A DNA stretch of 64,000 nucleotides, taken from NCBI GenBank assembly GCA_009746045.1, contig RPFO01000050.1, positions 455,349 to 519,348 of the forward strand. The letters run 5' to 3'. Each line of letters starts with the position of its first letter. The first letter of the stretch is position 1. Made by a program: the position numbers and the translations under genes. The stretch is from Mesostigma viride (Eukaryota; Streptophyta; Mesostigmatophyceae; Mesostigmatales; Mesostigmataceae). Shown here one piece after another: positions 12,331 through 63,714 of this stretch. The notes below the pieces were generated by a model. It was not told where the DNA came from. It was given only the letters and a program-made list of their open reading frames with translations, and did no database searches.

Positions 12331-12362
12331 TCAAGGAGACAACCAGCGCAGGCCAGAAGTCG
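12331..12362 (-). repeat. Dispersed retroposon tail copy
   Basis: A minus-strand copy of the tail GGCCTGCGCTGGTTGTCTCC described for 8538-8727. Upstream similarity stops after about 30 bp, consistent with strong 5' truncation. Confidence 0.65.
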
Positions 12363-12547
12363 GAAGAGGTTCGGGCGAGGTTGGCATGCACCCCTGATTG
12401 CATTATATAGGGCTTGGCCAACCTCAAATCGTAGCACCCTGGAGCCATAGGCGGCAAGTGAAATTGATGCATCATTTCTCTATCAAGCACATTTTTCATT
12501 GGGGGCATCGTGTTAATTTTATTCAAAGAAGTAACACGTAGACTGCG

Positions 12548-12755
12548 CCATGTGAGCGCCCCCTTAGCTGGGCATAGCTTGATAGATCATGGGGATGCAG
12601 GTGCCCTGGTGCACCTAGAGCAAGGGTCGTTTACATTCCCACCCTTGCAGGAAGTAGCTTAGAATGTATTATAGGCAATATGCCCCTTCTCAAGGGCTAT
12701 GTGCTACATATACTCCCAACGGATTTATGTTCCTAATTAATTAATTAATTAATGT
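12548..12755 (+). mobile_element. 3' fragment of the ORF1-only LINE family
   Basis: Closely matches the reverse complement of 50190-50400, the 3' end of the ORF1-only element at 50190-52100. It includes 'ggtgccctggtgcacctaga', the stem-loop 'ctcccaacgga' near 12713, and a terminal TTAATTAATTAA microsatellite. It is 5'-truncated, with no coding sequence, and lies between MCMBP and the protease gene. Confidence 0.75.
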
Positions 12756-13089
12756 GAGCATAACTCCTCAATGGTGTAGACATGGAGATGGAGTGCAGAG
12801 TCTTGCGCTGCCGAAGGAAGCACCTCTGAGGAGTCAAAGCTTGAGCAGCACTGGCTGGGGAACGCTCTTGTCCCGCGAGCAGAGCCGGCAGACAGCGCAC
12901 CGGCCAGGCTCGCAGTGCGATGTCGCCTTCATTGCCTCCCGTAGGTGGGGTGAGCCCCATGCGGGTAAGGAGACGTCAGCTTAGCGTCAGCTGAGTGTGG
13001 CCGTCAGCTTAGCGTCAAGAGGCTCGGCAAGGTCTCCCAAACCAAGGTCCATGGGGAAGCATCCATGTGGGTTTGTGGGTGAACCCTGC

Positions 13090-13535
13090 CCCTAAATAGC
13101 CTCATGCAGGCTCCGGGAGAGGCCTTTAATCCTCCCAAACCAGCGCCTCTGAATGAGTTCCAAGCCTATCTGTGGTTATGGGCCATGAGGCAACCCTACT
13201 GCACCCGCTATGCTTAATTTGCAATGTTAATTGAAGCTCGAACACGCGGACAAGATAACGGCAGGCTCGAGCTACCATGGTCCGGATTCTCCCGATTTCT
13301 GGCCTGCGTTGGTTGTCTCCTTGATGTTAATTGAAGCTTTTTGGCACCCACAAGGAATGCCGGATCGTTTCGACGGGTCCGATTGTGCACCCTGTGGCAT
13401 GAGGGAGGGGCGGCCGGGGGGTTGTCTATGCCGCCTACTACCCGCTGTGCGCACTCAGGGATTGAAAAGCAATCTGGTGCTCCGTGACTCCCCAATGGGA
13501 TCGAGCATGTGATTATTTTATTAATTAATGGGGGA
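13090..13535 (+). mobile_element. Dispersed element copy carrying a nested retroposon
   Basis: Matches the reverse complement of 48300-48620, including 'gagttccaagcctat', the stretch around 13350-13400, and a stem-loop tail before TTAATTAAT. It is interrupted at 13239-13323 by a short copy of the 8538-type tail, flanked by a 15-bp direct repeat at 13224-13238 and 13324-13338. The copy at 48300-48620 lacks that insertion, which confirms the nesting. Confidence 0.75.
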
Positions 13536-14302
13536 AGCGACACAGAATCACCGGGCAGCTGCGCCGGTCGCGCTCGGTTGCCTCCTTGCGCTTTAGTGCC
13601 CAGACCAGGCATCCAGCTGCTTGACGGAGCTTGGTGGCGATGGCGGTTTCGGTGGCGGTTGAGGCCGCTTGGGAAGTTTGAGCAGGTTGGGACACGACCT
13701 GCTGATAGAGCATATGCCAGGGAGAAGCACCAACCTGAACATAGTACAGATGCGGGTAGCGGTGGAAGCATTAACAACGGGCTTGCTGGAGCCGCCATAT
13801 GTAGTGCCGCGGTCATAGTAGATCAATCGATAAGGACACGATGCAAGAGCTCAACAAGAGCTTTTATATATAATAAAAGCAACACGGCAAGTGCAAATGA
13901 CTGACGGGAAAACGATCCGCGAACAACTGGGTGACAAAAACATGACCGTATTTCGCAGTATGTGAAAGGAGAGTTAGGAGAATAAGAAAATCGGGGTAAG
14001 TAACAAACGGAATCTGTTCATTAGCATCAGCGCGCTTTTCAAGTGAGAAGCAATCTATTCATCAGCATGAGCAAGGTAAGATCATTATTAAGGTGTGCAC
14101 AGAAGTGATGAACCCAACAAATGCACTATGTTTTGTCCACACAACCGAACAAATGCACTGGCACTGTCTCCTTTTTGTTTAAGTGCGCACGATAAACTGC
14201 TTGAGAAATGAGAAGTTGAGTTGAGTTGAGTTTATTCCCGCGCCGGTGGTCCGACAGGGTTATTAATAGTGGATCCATAACAATTAAACGAGAAGTGAGA
14301 AC

Positions 14303-15913
14303 ATGGGTTGCATGCGAGCTGCTGTGACGAGCTATCTTGGAAAAGGGCAACGACCGCTAAGTACGTATCTAGAACGTTATTACCAGAGTAGAATGCACGT
14401 TATGGCACAAGAGGCTTTTGCCACAACCTATACCCACACCAATGGTACATCATGGCACTTGGGGGCAGCAATACTTACATGTGCGCTCACTTCGTACAAA
14501 GGCTTACCATGGTACTGGGCACGTATGTGGAAAGGTTTTAAGAACCTAAAACCGGACAGAATTGCTCACCCTACCACGAGGGAAGAGGTGGCACGCCAAC
14601 CATTATATTTCAATGATTTGCTGCGCGATAGTGAGCATAATGTGTTTGGTGTTTTAAGCGGCCGCAACCCATATGAGGGCTTTTTGACGGCCACCCCGCC
14701 AGTTACGCGAATCATCGATTTATACGCGGCTAACGGTGACCGATATCGCCTTCTGACATACACGGAAATCAGCGCGTGGATCGCAAACATGCCCAGCCGA
14801 CCAGCTTGGGACAACCTTCTACAAGCAATTCCCGCAGGATGGCATACCCTCATGACAACCTCGCGCAAACCCCTACAAATCGGGGAATGGGTGAGCTATT
14901 ACCCGGATCGCGACACGTCCGTACATAAGGGCTGCATCGTTGCGGTCGCGTCGACGTGCGTTACCATACAATTGCTCCAGGAGACACCAGACGGTCAAGG
15001 ACTTCTCGGCAAACTGATTACATCGTACGCCTACATTCCAGCATGTCAATGTCACCGCATTCGAGTGGTCCCGTGGTCTCTGTCACAGGCGTGCATGTTA
15101 CCCCTGGACCCCACCACAGTGATACGCGACACCACATGGCTACATGTTGGCAAGGGGCGCCTGGACACGCTTGCTCTAGACCCGCTAGAATTTGGGTGGG
15201 TCCTCACATCTGGCGGCACCCCAACGACGAAGTGCCTTTTCGAGTACACGGCAGACTGGGGATACCGGCTACTTCTACATAAAAATCATAGGATGCACCC
15301 GGGTCGCCTGCGCTGGCACCCCGAGTGGCCGGGCTACACCTGGATCAAGAACATTACCTTGGCAGTTGATCACCCATTGGTTGACAAGCGGGCCACCGAC
15401 GTCCAGCACCTGCTTATGCATCGGGCCATCGGGGTCAATTCCCAACTGCACCACCGGTACTCCCACGCGGCGGCGTGCTTATGCAACTTTCCAGATGAAA
15501 CAATTGAGCACAGATTTCTGGACTGCCAACTCGCAGGGGTTTGGCAATGGCTGCTGGGTATATGGGCCAAGTGGATGGCTATTACAGCTCCCCCCACCAC
15601 CGTCACACTATCTACGGTTATTTTCGGCATCACGGGATTACGGGACGCGAGCCTCACAGCCAACCAGATGGCATGGATATGGCTACGCACGACGATGCTT
15701 CACACCATATGGCAAGTTCGCAACGAGACCGTATTCAAGTTACGTGCCGCGTACACGAGAGGTGCCGTGGTCCGCCGGTTCATATCTCCTCTTGGAACCT
15801 GGCTATGCGTCGTTACTGGCTCCTGGCGACGGAACAACACAAAGTATGGGACCCGGGCCCTAACAATGACACCCCCAGCCCACTGGAAGTCTTCCATGCA
15901 CTCATGGGCATGA
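14303..15913 (+). pseudogene. 5'-truncated LINE ORF2, C-terminal region
   Basis: A 536-codon open frame with no reverse-transcriptase catalytic motifs. Near residues 390-410 it has CLCNFPDETIEHRFLDC, the Cys/His pattern of the zinc-binding segment that follows reverse transcriptase in L1-clade and plant non-LTR elements. Trp-rich sequence follows (GVWQWLLGIWAKW, then MAWIWLRTTMLHTIW), also typical of that region. I read it as the C-terminal part of an ORF2 whose endonuclease and RT domains were lost by 5' truncation. The frame is unusually long and intact for a dead copy, so the insertion may be young. The ATG at 14303 is simply the first in frame. It lies between MCMBP and the protease gene and is unrelated to the RT-tail family at 9550 and 48893. 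Confidence 0.72.
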
Positions 15914-16567
15914 ACCAGGTCTTTACACTTATGCCGGATGACGATATATCTACAGTACACTGGCTACCTTGGTCGCAGGGCGCGCCTTATTAATGCGGGC
16001 ACCCCAATTTAGGCACAACTAGGCATTTCAGGCTATTTTTGGCATACCTGGGTCACCTTAACTGTTATATGGAAATAAACTAACACCCATTTCACCGGAA
16101 TGCACGTTATGATAATCAATGATCATTGTTATCAATAATCAATGAGAATCAAATATAATAATTAATCAAGCGCGGTTCTTTCTCTTGCCGTTTGACACGC
16201 CTACAACAAATCAACAATCTGGTCCTGGCTGGTGCCGGGTGCGTGCAGTCGGACGGACATGTTGCATGAGATTCCTGTTACCGACTTGCTGTCCTCATTA
16301 GGTGCTGTGCTACGCAGTAGGTAGCTTCAGAAATGGTGACACGTGCATGAAAATGGCATTACACCGTCCATACCGATCTTCATGAAGTCATGAGATATTC
16401 CAAGGCCTCCGCAGTCCGCGCGCACATTAATTATCTCACCCGCGCTCCTGTAGTAGCTGCAATTAGCTACAACACGGGATATGTCCGCCAGGCGTATTTT
16501 TGGGCGAGAAGCTGCTAATGCGGGGAACTAATACAAGAATGCCGTGAATCATGGATGGAACGTGACC
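15914..16567. other. Region between LINE fragment and protease gene
   Basis: No conserved coding sequence. The AT-rich stretch at 16100-16165, with repeated 'aatcaat' words, may be the 3' end of the LINE. The remainder presumably holds the promoter of the gene starting at 16568; I see no recognisable motif. Confidence 0.4.
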
Positions 16568-47264
<30,697 letters not shown>

Positions 47265-47301
47265 GGGACTTACAGGGACAGGGATTCTATTCCTTGGTCA
47301 T

Positions 47302-47306
47302 TGTAA
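47302..47306 (+). promoter_or_regulatory. Candidate polyadenylation signal TGTAA
   Basis: TGTAA lies about 38 nt after the protease stop codon, a plausible position for a green-algal polyadenylation signal. Confidence 0.35.
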
Positions 47307-47309
47307 GTT

Positions 47310-48299
47310 TGCAAGGTGATCATTTACAGGACTTGATTCATGAAGGGTGTTTTCAAGTAGCTGCCTCATGCCAGGTGACGGGATTGCAGACTTGCCCGTT
47401 GCAAAGTGGCAGTAAATGGATGGGCAACATCAGCAAGCACGTGGTCGTTTGCTTTCGTGGTTTTGCTGCATGGCACCAAGAGCTTCAGGTGATGACGTTC
47501 CTTGTGTGCTGTTTGCCATACTGGCATTTACGTGCTGTTTGCCATCGATTTACGTCCACTGAATTGTTAACTGCTTTCTACTCTAGTACCTAGTTCAGCA
47601 GTCAGCACATGTGCACAGTGTAGGCCTGCCAGTAAGCGTGTCTCATTCCTGTGGGTGGCACTGGGCACATGTTGAATAGTAAACTTATCGTAGAATGTAT
47701 GAGGCGAACGAGTTGTTTCTTCCATCCCTACATGTTGGCTTTACCAGCCTTACTGTCAGTGTGAGGTGTGAGTGACAACGATGCAGTGACCATGTCGTTT
47801 TTTCTGGGTTGCAGCATGCGAAAGCAATGCGCACAATGAAGTTAGTCTCTGTAGTGGGCAAGGTTTGGGGAGCGGGGGGTGGGGGATGGGGGTGGGGGGT
47901 GTTGTTGAGCCACCACACCGTCTCACGCTGTTGGTCTACGCAGCCTGACTTTATCGCAGTTGATGGTGCGAATTCATGTACAAGTGGCAAGATGGAGCAC
48001 ATGAGGCATGTAGCCGACCCTGCCAGTCACTTGGACATTGAAGTGAGTTGGGCGCCAATCCTTTTTGGACATTGCTCATTAATGTGTTGTCCAGTCAGGA
48101 TTATGTAGTACCATGCTTCCAGGATGGGATTTGTAAACTAGATACCCCATATGAATTAATATTCAAGCTGGCATCATACAGTTTCCCAACATTCAATATC
48201 ATGTGCTACTTCAGCATGGTTAGTTAATAAATTAATTAATGTACACGTTACTGCATCCTGTGAGCAAGGATAAGTCCACACTCCACAGGAAAACGAATC
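47310..48299. other. Intergenic region after the protease gene
   Basis: No conserved coding sequence, clear repeat or transposon end is seen here. Short ORFs on both strands lack recognisable domains. Confidence 0.4.
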
Positions 48300-48620
48300 T
48301 GGAATTAATTAATTCATTAAACACATGCTCCCGTTGGGGATTCACGGAGCACCAGAGTGCTTTTAATCCCTGAGTGTGCACAACAGGAAGAAAGGGCAGA
48401 GACCCCCCCCTTTCCTAATGCCACAGGCCGCAGTGCCACAGGGTGCAGAATCGGACCCCTAAAAAGGATCGGGCATCCCCTGTGGGTGCAATAAAGCTTC
48501 GACACTAGCAAAATCATAGCGGGAGCAGTAGTGCTGCCCCATGCCGTCCAGTGGCCACAAATAGGCTTGGAACTCATTCAAAGGCGCCATTTTGGGAGAG
48601 TATAAAGGCCTCTCCCAGAG
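48300..48620 (-). mobile_element. Dispersed element copy without nested insertion
   Basis: Reverse complement of the 13090-13535 copy, including the stem-loop tail 'tccccaacgggag' next to ATTAATTAATT at 48304. It lacks the 85-bp insert present in the other copy, so it serves as the empty-site allele of that nesting event. Confidence 0.75.
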
Positions 48621-48892
48621 CCTGAATCTGGAATGCGGTGGATGGCTGGATGTAGCTATCGAGTACGTTCCTAGTCAGTACAGGGATTCGGGCACCTCGG
48701 CCTGAATCGCTATGCATGCCAAACTTGGTCACACGCGGAGCCCCCACTAGCTTACTTGGGGGTGGTATCCTGCATGACTACAGGTCTGCCACCGGTCCTT
48801 GCTAGGCATCTGCCTCCATATTACAGATGAACCAGGGGGCTCCCCGGCTCCCCGGGCGAGATCCCGTCCTTTCTAGGGTAGCATGCACATGT
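48620..48892 (+). repeat. Repeat segment A, paired with 52709-53090
   Basis: Shares 'acacgcggagcccccac', 'catctgcctccatattacag' and 'ctagggtagca' with 52930-53090. It is the left half of an element split by the insertion at 48893-49586. Confidence 0.65.
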
Positions 48893-49586
48893 TCTTCTAG
48901 GGTAGCATGCGCATGCTCTTCAAGGTCCTCGTCCTCACGGTGCTCACGTATGGCGCCGAGGCGTGGACCCTCCCACCCAAACTGGCAGCTCGGCTCGACG
49001 GCACAGTTTACAGGATGCTCCGGCAGGTCCTTAATGTAGGTTTTTCCGAGCGTCCGTCATCAGAGTCTTTGTATCATGGCATGCCTCGTGTTTCGGACGA
49101 GATTAGGCAGCGTAGGATAGCATTTGTAGGACACCTTGCCCGCACCAGCCAGGTCGACACCACCCTTGGTCTGGCCGGCCCCCAGCGGCTTGGACAGCCA
49201 GGGCGGCACATTCTGACCTGGCCTGGCCCCAAGGACATTCCCAAAAGGGTAGGGAAACCTGTCACCAACTACGTTCAGATGTTGCTGGACGACCTAGTGG
49301 TCCCAGCCCAGTTTGAGCACCGCATCCACTCTCTCTCCCGTCTTTGGACTGCCATGCAGGACAAGACGCGGTGGAAGAAGATTGTCAAGACGCACACGCC
49401 CGACCCTGTGGGCAAGCCCCTCCCCCCAAGCGGAGGAGGCGTTTTGATGAGTAGTGTAGTTAGGATTTTCTAGATAGAGTTAGGATAGTTCGATCACGCG
49501 GCTTCCTCCACCCCATCCATCATGAAATATGTGCTACATGACCTCCCCACGGAGGCATGTTATAATTTAATTTAATTTAATTTTAG
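48893..49586 (+). pseudogene. 5'-truncated non-LTR retrotransposon, RT C-terminal end
   Basis: The frame 48907-49473 encodes the segment after reverse transcriptase seen in RTE/Jockey-like elements: FKVLVLTVLTYGAEAWTL, LDGTVYRMLRQVLNVGF, then RQRRIAFVGHLARTSQVDT (the 'GHLAR' motif), ending DPVGKPLPP. A short 3' UTR follows, with stem-loop 'cctccccacggagg' and a TTTAATTTAATT tail. A 9-bp duplication TGCACATGT (48884-48892 and 49587-49595) flanks the insert. The ORF is open but lacks the endonuclease and RT catalytic domains, so it is inactive. The fragment at 9550-10115 is the same family. Confidence 0.82.
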
Positions 49587-49962
49587 TGCACATGTCCATG
49601 CCTAGCCTATCACGGAAGTCCACCCGGAACTTCGGAGGGCGGCCCAACCGGCGCACACAGCCTGCGCGCATGCACGGGGCATGGGCACGTCAGGACAAAG
49701 CGCCTGAGCTGTGCGCAGGCTAATTGGCCGGTGCCAGCTAGCTAATCTGTATGATGTGTCTACCTGATATGTACATGCGGGCCAGGTGCCCGGCTAGGCC
49801 AAGGCGCCTGTGCCTATAAAGAATGTGGTAAACATATGGTAAATCAGCGTACAAATCCTCATTGCTAATTATGTGCAAGCTGAATGGAATATAAAGTGCC
49901 TTACGCAGCATCTTGGTGACGGCGCCACCGAGTCGTGTGCATGCATACCTTTTTTTTAGCAT
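49587..49962 (-). pseudogene. Second RT C-terminal fragment (repeat segment B)
   Basis: The minus strand encodes LGGAVTKMLRKALYIPFSLH, NEDLYADLPYVYHILYRHRR and LGLAGHLARM, parallel to 48893-49586 but diverged. It matches 53090-53385 (-) over its whole length. It is a fragment of a related element. Confidence 0.7.
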
Positions 49963-50000
49963 ATGTGCATAGACTTCTAGCTATCCCGCATAGAGCTATA

Positions 50001-50170
50001 TCAAAGAGACAGCCAGCGCAGGCCAGAAATATGGAATTGAGAATCCAGATATACATGCATGAAGAACGTGCGTGCATGTACTCACGCGCGCTCCCGTTGG
50101 GGATTTGCGGAGCATAATAATACATAAGTTTTCCATCCCTGGTTGCTACACAACAAGAAAGAGAGCATGC
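50001..50170 (-). repeat. Retroposon tail copies
   Basis: 50001-50030 is a minus-strand copy of the GGCCTGCGCTGG-type tail. 50085-50170 is a fragment matching the stem-loop-tailed family of 48300-48360 ('gctcccgttggggattt'). Confidence 0.6.
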
Positions 50171-50189
50171 ATGTGCATGATTGGTATTA

Positions 50190-52100
50190 ATTAATTAATT
50201 AATTAATTAGGAACATAACTCCGTTGGGAGTATATGTAGCACATAGCCCTGAGAAGGGGCATATGGGCCTATAATACATTCTAAGCTACTTCCTGCAAGG
50301 GTGGGAATGTAAACAACACTTGCTCTAGGTGCACCAGGGCACCCGCACCCTCATGGTCTATCACGCTATGCCCGGGTAAGGGGGGAGCATGCCTGTGAGG
50401 GGGAAGATCATCATGGCTATACAAGAGCTATGGCATGGCTTCTCAGCAGAGAGTGACTCCCTGCATGGGCACAACATTACTAAATAAGGCTATGCATCGT
50501 CTGGAGTGTGGCACATCATAGGCACACATGTACATGATTAAATAAAGCGCGGGGCTTAGCTGGGATAGTGCCTCTAGGAGGCGTACATGTACATGGCCAC
50601 GGTCTATCTATTCTGCACTACTACTGCTGTATTCCCCTAAGCTGGGGCGTCTGGAGTCGCTGGGGCCGCGGGGGGGGGGGGTCGCCTGCCAGGGCTTGTG
50701 GCCGACGTAGATGGCCGCCCCCTTCCAGTACACCGGCTGCCCCGCCTTGGTCTGCCGGAGCTGGAGGTAGGTCGGCCATAGCTCCCGTCGCCGTTGTTGC
50801 TGCGCCAGGGTCAAGTCGTCATCAAGGGTGAAGAGAGTCTTCTCGAGCCGCTTGCGGCGTCTGAGAAAAGAAATCTTGTCCGCCGGGGTCTTAAAGGTGA
50901 GGAGGAGCGGGGGCGGCCCTGCCTTACCCCGCGCGCGGGGAAGGCGGTGGGCAGCCAGCTCTATCTCACCGTTAAGGCCCATGCGACCAAGGATTTCTCT
51001 CTCAAACGCACGCAAAAGCTTCTCGGAATTCTCACCTTCCTCCATCTTGAAGTTCTTGACAATGACGTTGAGGCTGCGCTTGGCGAGCTCGGCCTCCTCG
51101 CGGAGGTCAAGCGTCTGCCGTTGAAGCTGGGCTGCGACGGCGGAGGTGGTGGAGGTGGTATGTTGCTTAAGCATGTCCGCCCAGGTGGTGATGGGAGGAG
51201 CATCGCCGGCCAGGCCAGCCGAGGCTGGCTTGGCGGCAATGTCCTTCACCGCCTGGGCGGTGAGGCCTGCGGTATTCTGCAGAACCTCGATAGCAATGGC
51301 GTTGTCCTTAAGACGCTGGTCGATGTCACGGAGCTGGGCGGTGATGGCGTCGGAGGTGGAGGTGGTGGCGGTGGAGGAGGCGAGGAGGGTGGAGGTGGCG
51401 GTGGAGATGGTGGAGGTGGCGGTGGAGAGGAGGGGGAGCTCGGCAGCCAACGTGCTGCCCATGACCGCCACATCTGCTGCGATGGGGGCCACGTGCTGCT
51501 CGAGGGCCTCCTTGAGGAGTGAGCGGATGGAGGATTCGGTTAAGGTGGTGGTGAGGGGCTTTGGGGGCCAAAGCTCCTCGAGGGAGCGGCCGAGGAGGGA
51601 GAAAAGGACGCGAATCTGAAGGTGGGGGCGGCGGCATTTGAGGATTTGGTCGAAGTTGTGGGTGCGTCTCTGGAAAGCATCGGTGAGGCGGCCCTGATGG
51701 AAGAGTTGCTTGCACATCTCGAGAAGCGAGGCATACGATCCGAAAAACACGTAGCTCAGGATCTTGTCGGGGTTGAGCTTGTCAAAAAAGCCGGGCTGGC
51801 TGGCGTCAAAGTCGAACTCCTCCCAGGTCGGCTCGGCAGGGCGACTGCGCTTGGGTTCAGGCGACGCTGCTGGCGAGGCGGCCAGCGGGGGCTGGGCGAC
51901 CACTAGAGCTTGGCTAGTGGCGCCGCTGCCTTCTGGACCGGTTGGCGAAGCTGCAGCCGGGGCTGCAGACGTATTTTCATTGCTAAGCGCAGCCGCCAGG
52001 CTGCGTTGCGTCGAGAGGCGTTTGCTCATCGTATATTGCGTAATAGCTTCGGAGAATTATATCAGCATGTGCGTCATAAAAAGACGCGTCGATTGTGATA
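50190..52100 (-). mobile_element. ORF1-only LINE-like element (half-LINE)
   Basis: Minus-strand unit with the ORF1 gene at its 5' end, about 400 bp of 3' UTR, then the stem-loop 'ctcccaacggag' and a TTAATTAATTAA tail at 50190-50240. The 3' UTR and tail are repeated at 12548-12755, so this is the true family 3' end and not a truncation. There is no reverse-transcriptase frame between ORF1 and the tail. The 5' boundary near 52100 is estimated. Confidence 0.68.
50608..52029 (-). CDS. LINE ORF1-like RNA-binding protein, intact
   Basis: 473 codons, uninterrupted. N-terminal about 90 residues are low-complexity and Ala/Pro-rich, with a short basic stretch (PEPKRSRP). A helical region follows (about 90-165, DFDASQPGFFDKLNPDKI onward), then a Ser/Thr-rich linker (about 200-232) and a predicted coiled coil (about 233-325). 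Near 325-410 comes an RRM-like unit starting SLNVIVKNFKMEEGENSEKL and containing AAHRLPR. The C-terminal domain (LDDDLTLAQQQRRRELWPTY, then GQPVYWKGAAIYVG) resembles that of L1 ORF1p, where 'lsp..q..r' and a final 'kLrfdg'-like strand recur. I infer an RNA-chaperone role in retrotransposition from this layout. The ATG at 52029 is the first in frame and opens the conserved-looking N-terminus. Confidence 0.72.
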   Translation of the reverse strand: MSKRLSTQRSLAAALSNENTSAAPAAASPTGPEGSGATSQALVVAQPPLAASPAASPEPKRSRPAEPTWEEFDFDASQPGFFDKLNPDKILSYVFFGSYASLLEMCKQLFHQGRLTDAFQRRTHNFDQILKCRRPHLQIRVLFSLLGRSLEELWPPKPLTTTLTESSIRSLLKEALEQHVAPIAADVAVMGSTLAAELPLLSTATSTISTATSTLLASSTATTSTSDAITAQLRDIDQRLKDNAIAIEVLQNTAGLTAQAVKDIAAKPASAGLAGDAPPITTWADMLKQHTTSTTSAVAAQLQRQTLDLREEAELAKRSLNVIVKNFKMEEGENSEKLLRAFEREILGRMGLNGEIELAAHRLPRARGKAGPPPLLLTFKTPADKISFLRRRKRLEKTLFTLDDDLTLAQQQRRRELWPTYLQLRQTKAGQPVYWKGAAIYVGHKPWQATPPPRGPSDSRRPSLGEYSSSSAE

Positions 52101-52660
52101 TTCACGGCTAAATTCGGTGCTCAAACGTGAAAGTTATGAGCTCCGCCGTCAGCCATGGCTACCTCGTGGCTCGTGGCTCGTGGCTCGTGGCTCGTGATGA
52201 TTGGTATGCACATGCGTGAAGGCTGTAATACCAGAAATAGCGTAGCAATTACATTTATGACTGCGTCGATCACGCGTGGGCATATGCACCAATCCTCCAT
52301 GAACATGCATGCAGGGTGGGATGATTTCGGATGCCGGTTATTTATCAATAGCACCTGACTACGTCACGTGAGCACAAATTGTTAATTTATGAAACATGCA
52401 AGTGGGTCGAATGGAATGCATGTGTGCCTATTTACCAGCCTCTAGTTGTAGTTTTGCGGGAGCCCGCAGGCCGGCCGCCCGAACTGCATGCTAGCTATGG
52501 AATCTAATACTGCTGGGCGGTGATGGAGCTAGCTAGTACGTGTAAAAAAATGTATTTGTCGAGCTATAGTGCTCACTTTGTGGATGTAATACTTTGGCGT
52601 TCGGGGGGGCATTATCACTGGTCGAAGCGCGACAAGTCTTGATCCTTCCCACAGTAGTCA

Positions 52661-53385
52661 ATTAACTAATCAATTAATTAATATAATTGATTAATTAATT
52701 AATTGACCATAGCGATTCGGGCCGAGGTGCCCACACCCCTGTAACTAGGACCTAGATAGCTTACACCATCCATTCCATCCCATGTTCCCCTCCCACCGAG
52801 GACTTATGCTCACGTGACGCATACAATTAATTAATTGAACGGATGATGTAAGCTATCTGGGTCCTAGTTACAGGTTTGTGGGCACCATGGCCCGAATTAA
52901 TCGCTATGAATGTCATATATATACGCGGTCGCACGCGAAGCCCCCACAGACTTGGGCAGGGGTGGGTGGTCTCCTTCAATTCATCACTACTTGCCATCTA
53001 TCCTTGCATACCATCTGCCTCCATATTACAGACAAACCAGGAGGCTGCCCGGGTGTGAGACCGTCACGTCTAGCTAGGGTAGCAGATGTCCATGCCGAGT
53101 CTATCACAAAAAGTCCACGGGTGGCGGCCCTGCCGTGCGCAGCCTGGGGCTCGCCAGGTGAGGACATAATGCCCAGGCTGGGCGGGCTTGGTGCCAGCTA
53201 GTCTATCTGATGTGTCTACCTGATCTGTGCGGGCCAGGTGCCCGGCTATAGGCCCAGGCGCCTGTGCTTAAGAATGTGGGAAACATAGGGCAAATCAGCG
53301 TACAAATCCTCATTACTAATGCGCAAACCAAAGGCGATGTTAAGGGCCTTGCGCAGCATCTTGGTGAAAGTAGTCAATAGTAAAG
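52661..53385. repeat. Composite repeat: AT-rich tail, inverted repeat and segments A'-B'
   Basis: 52661-52705 is a TTAATTAA-rich tail. 52711-52772 and 52841-52905 form an inverted repeat of about 62 bp with a 68-bp loop containing another AATTAATTAATT. 52930-53090 matches segment A and 53090-53385 matches segment B. Here A' and B' are contiguous, showing the arrangement before the LINE inserted at 48893. Confidence 0.7.
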
Positions 53386-53778
53386 ATCAAATCGTGATCG
53401 TGAAGATCAGATTGGCTTCTAACGCTCCGCGAGGTCCGGTGACCCCAGGAGTGGCTTTGGGTTACCATGCAAGAAAACTACAATCTTGACTCCTCTCAAC
53501 GGGACTGATCTGTTGTTTGCATTAGTCAAGGTTGTAAATCTGGGCCCAGTTTTCGTTAGAAGGCCGGTTTCTCACAATCTCTTTCATGTAATGCATTTAG
53601 CTCTCAAGATTTGTGCATCAATAACAATGTAGAATGTATCCCAAATGCATGATGGAATATTACCACATGCAGTTGGGCATGAGAGCACGTCAACAGCCAA
53701 TGCTTTGCGGCGGTGACACCCACAGGTCGCTTAGCCAAAAAATAGCGGCTCCATATGTAGTGCTATCCACCCAAGTCC

Positions 53779-63714
<9,936 letters not shown>

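Noticed and set aside
50794..51522. Gly-rich plus-strand ORF overlapping the LINE ORF1
   Set aside because: It is a shadow of the minus-strand ORF1, whose Ser/Thr-rich linker reads as Gly/Val-rich on the other strand.
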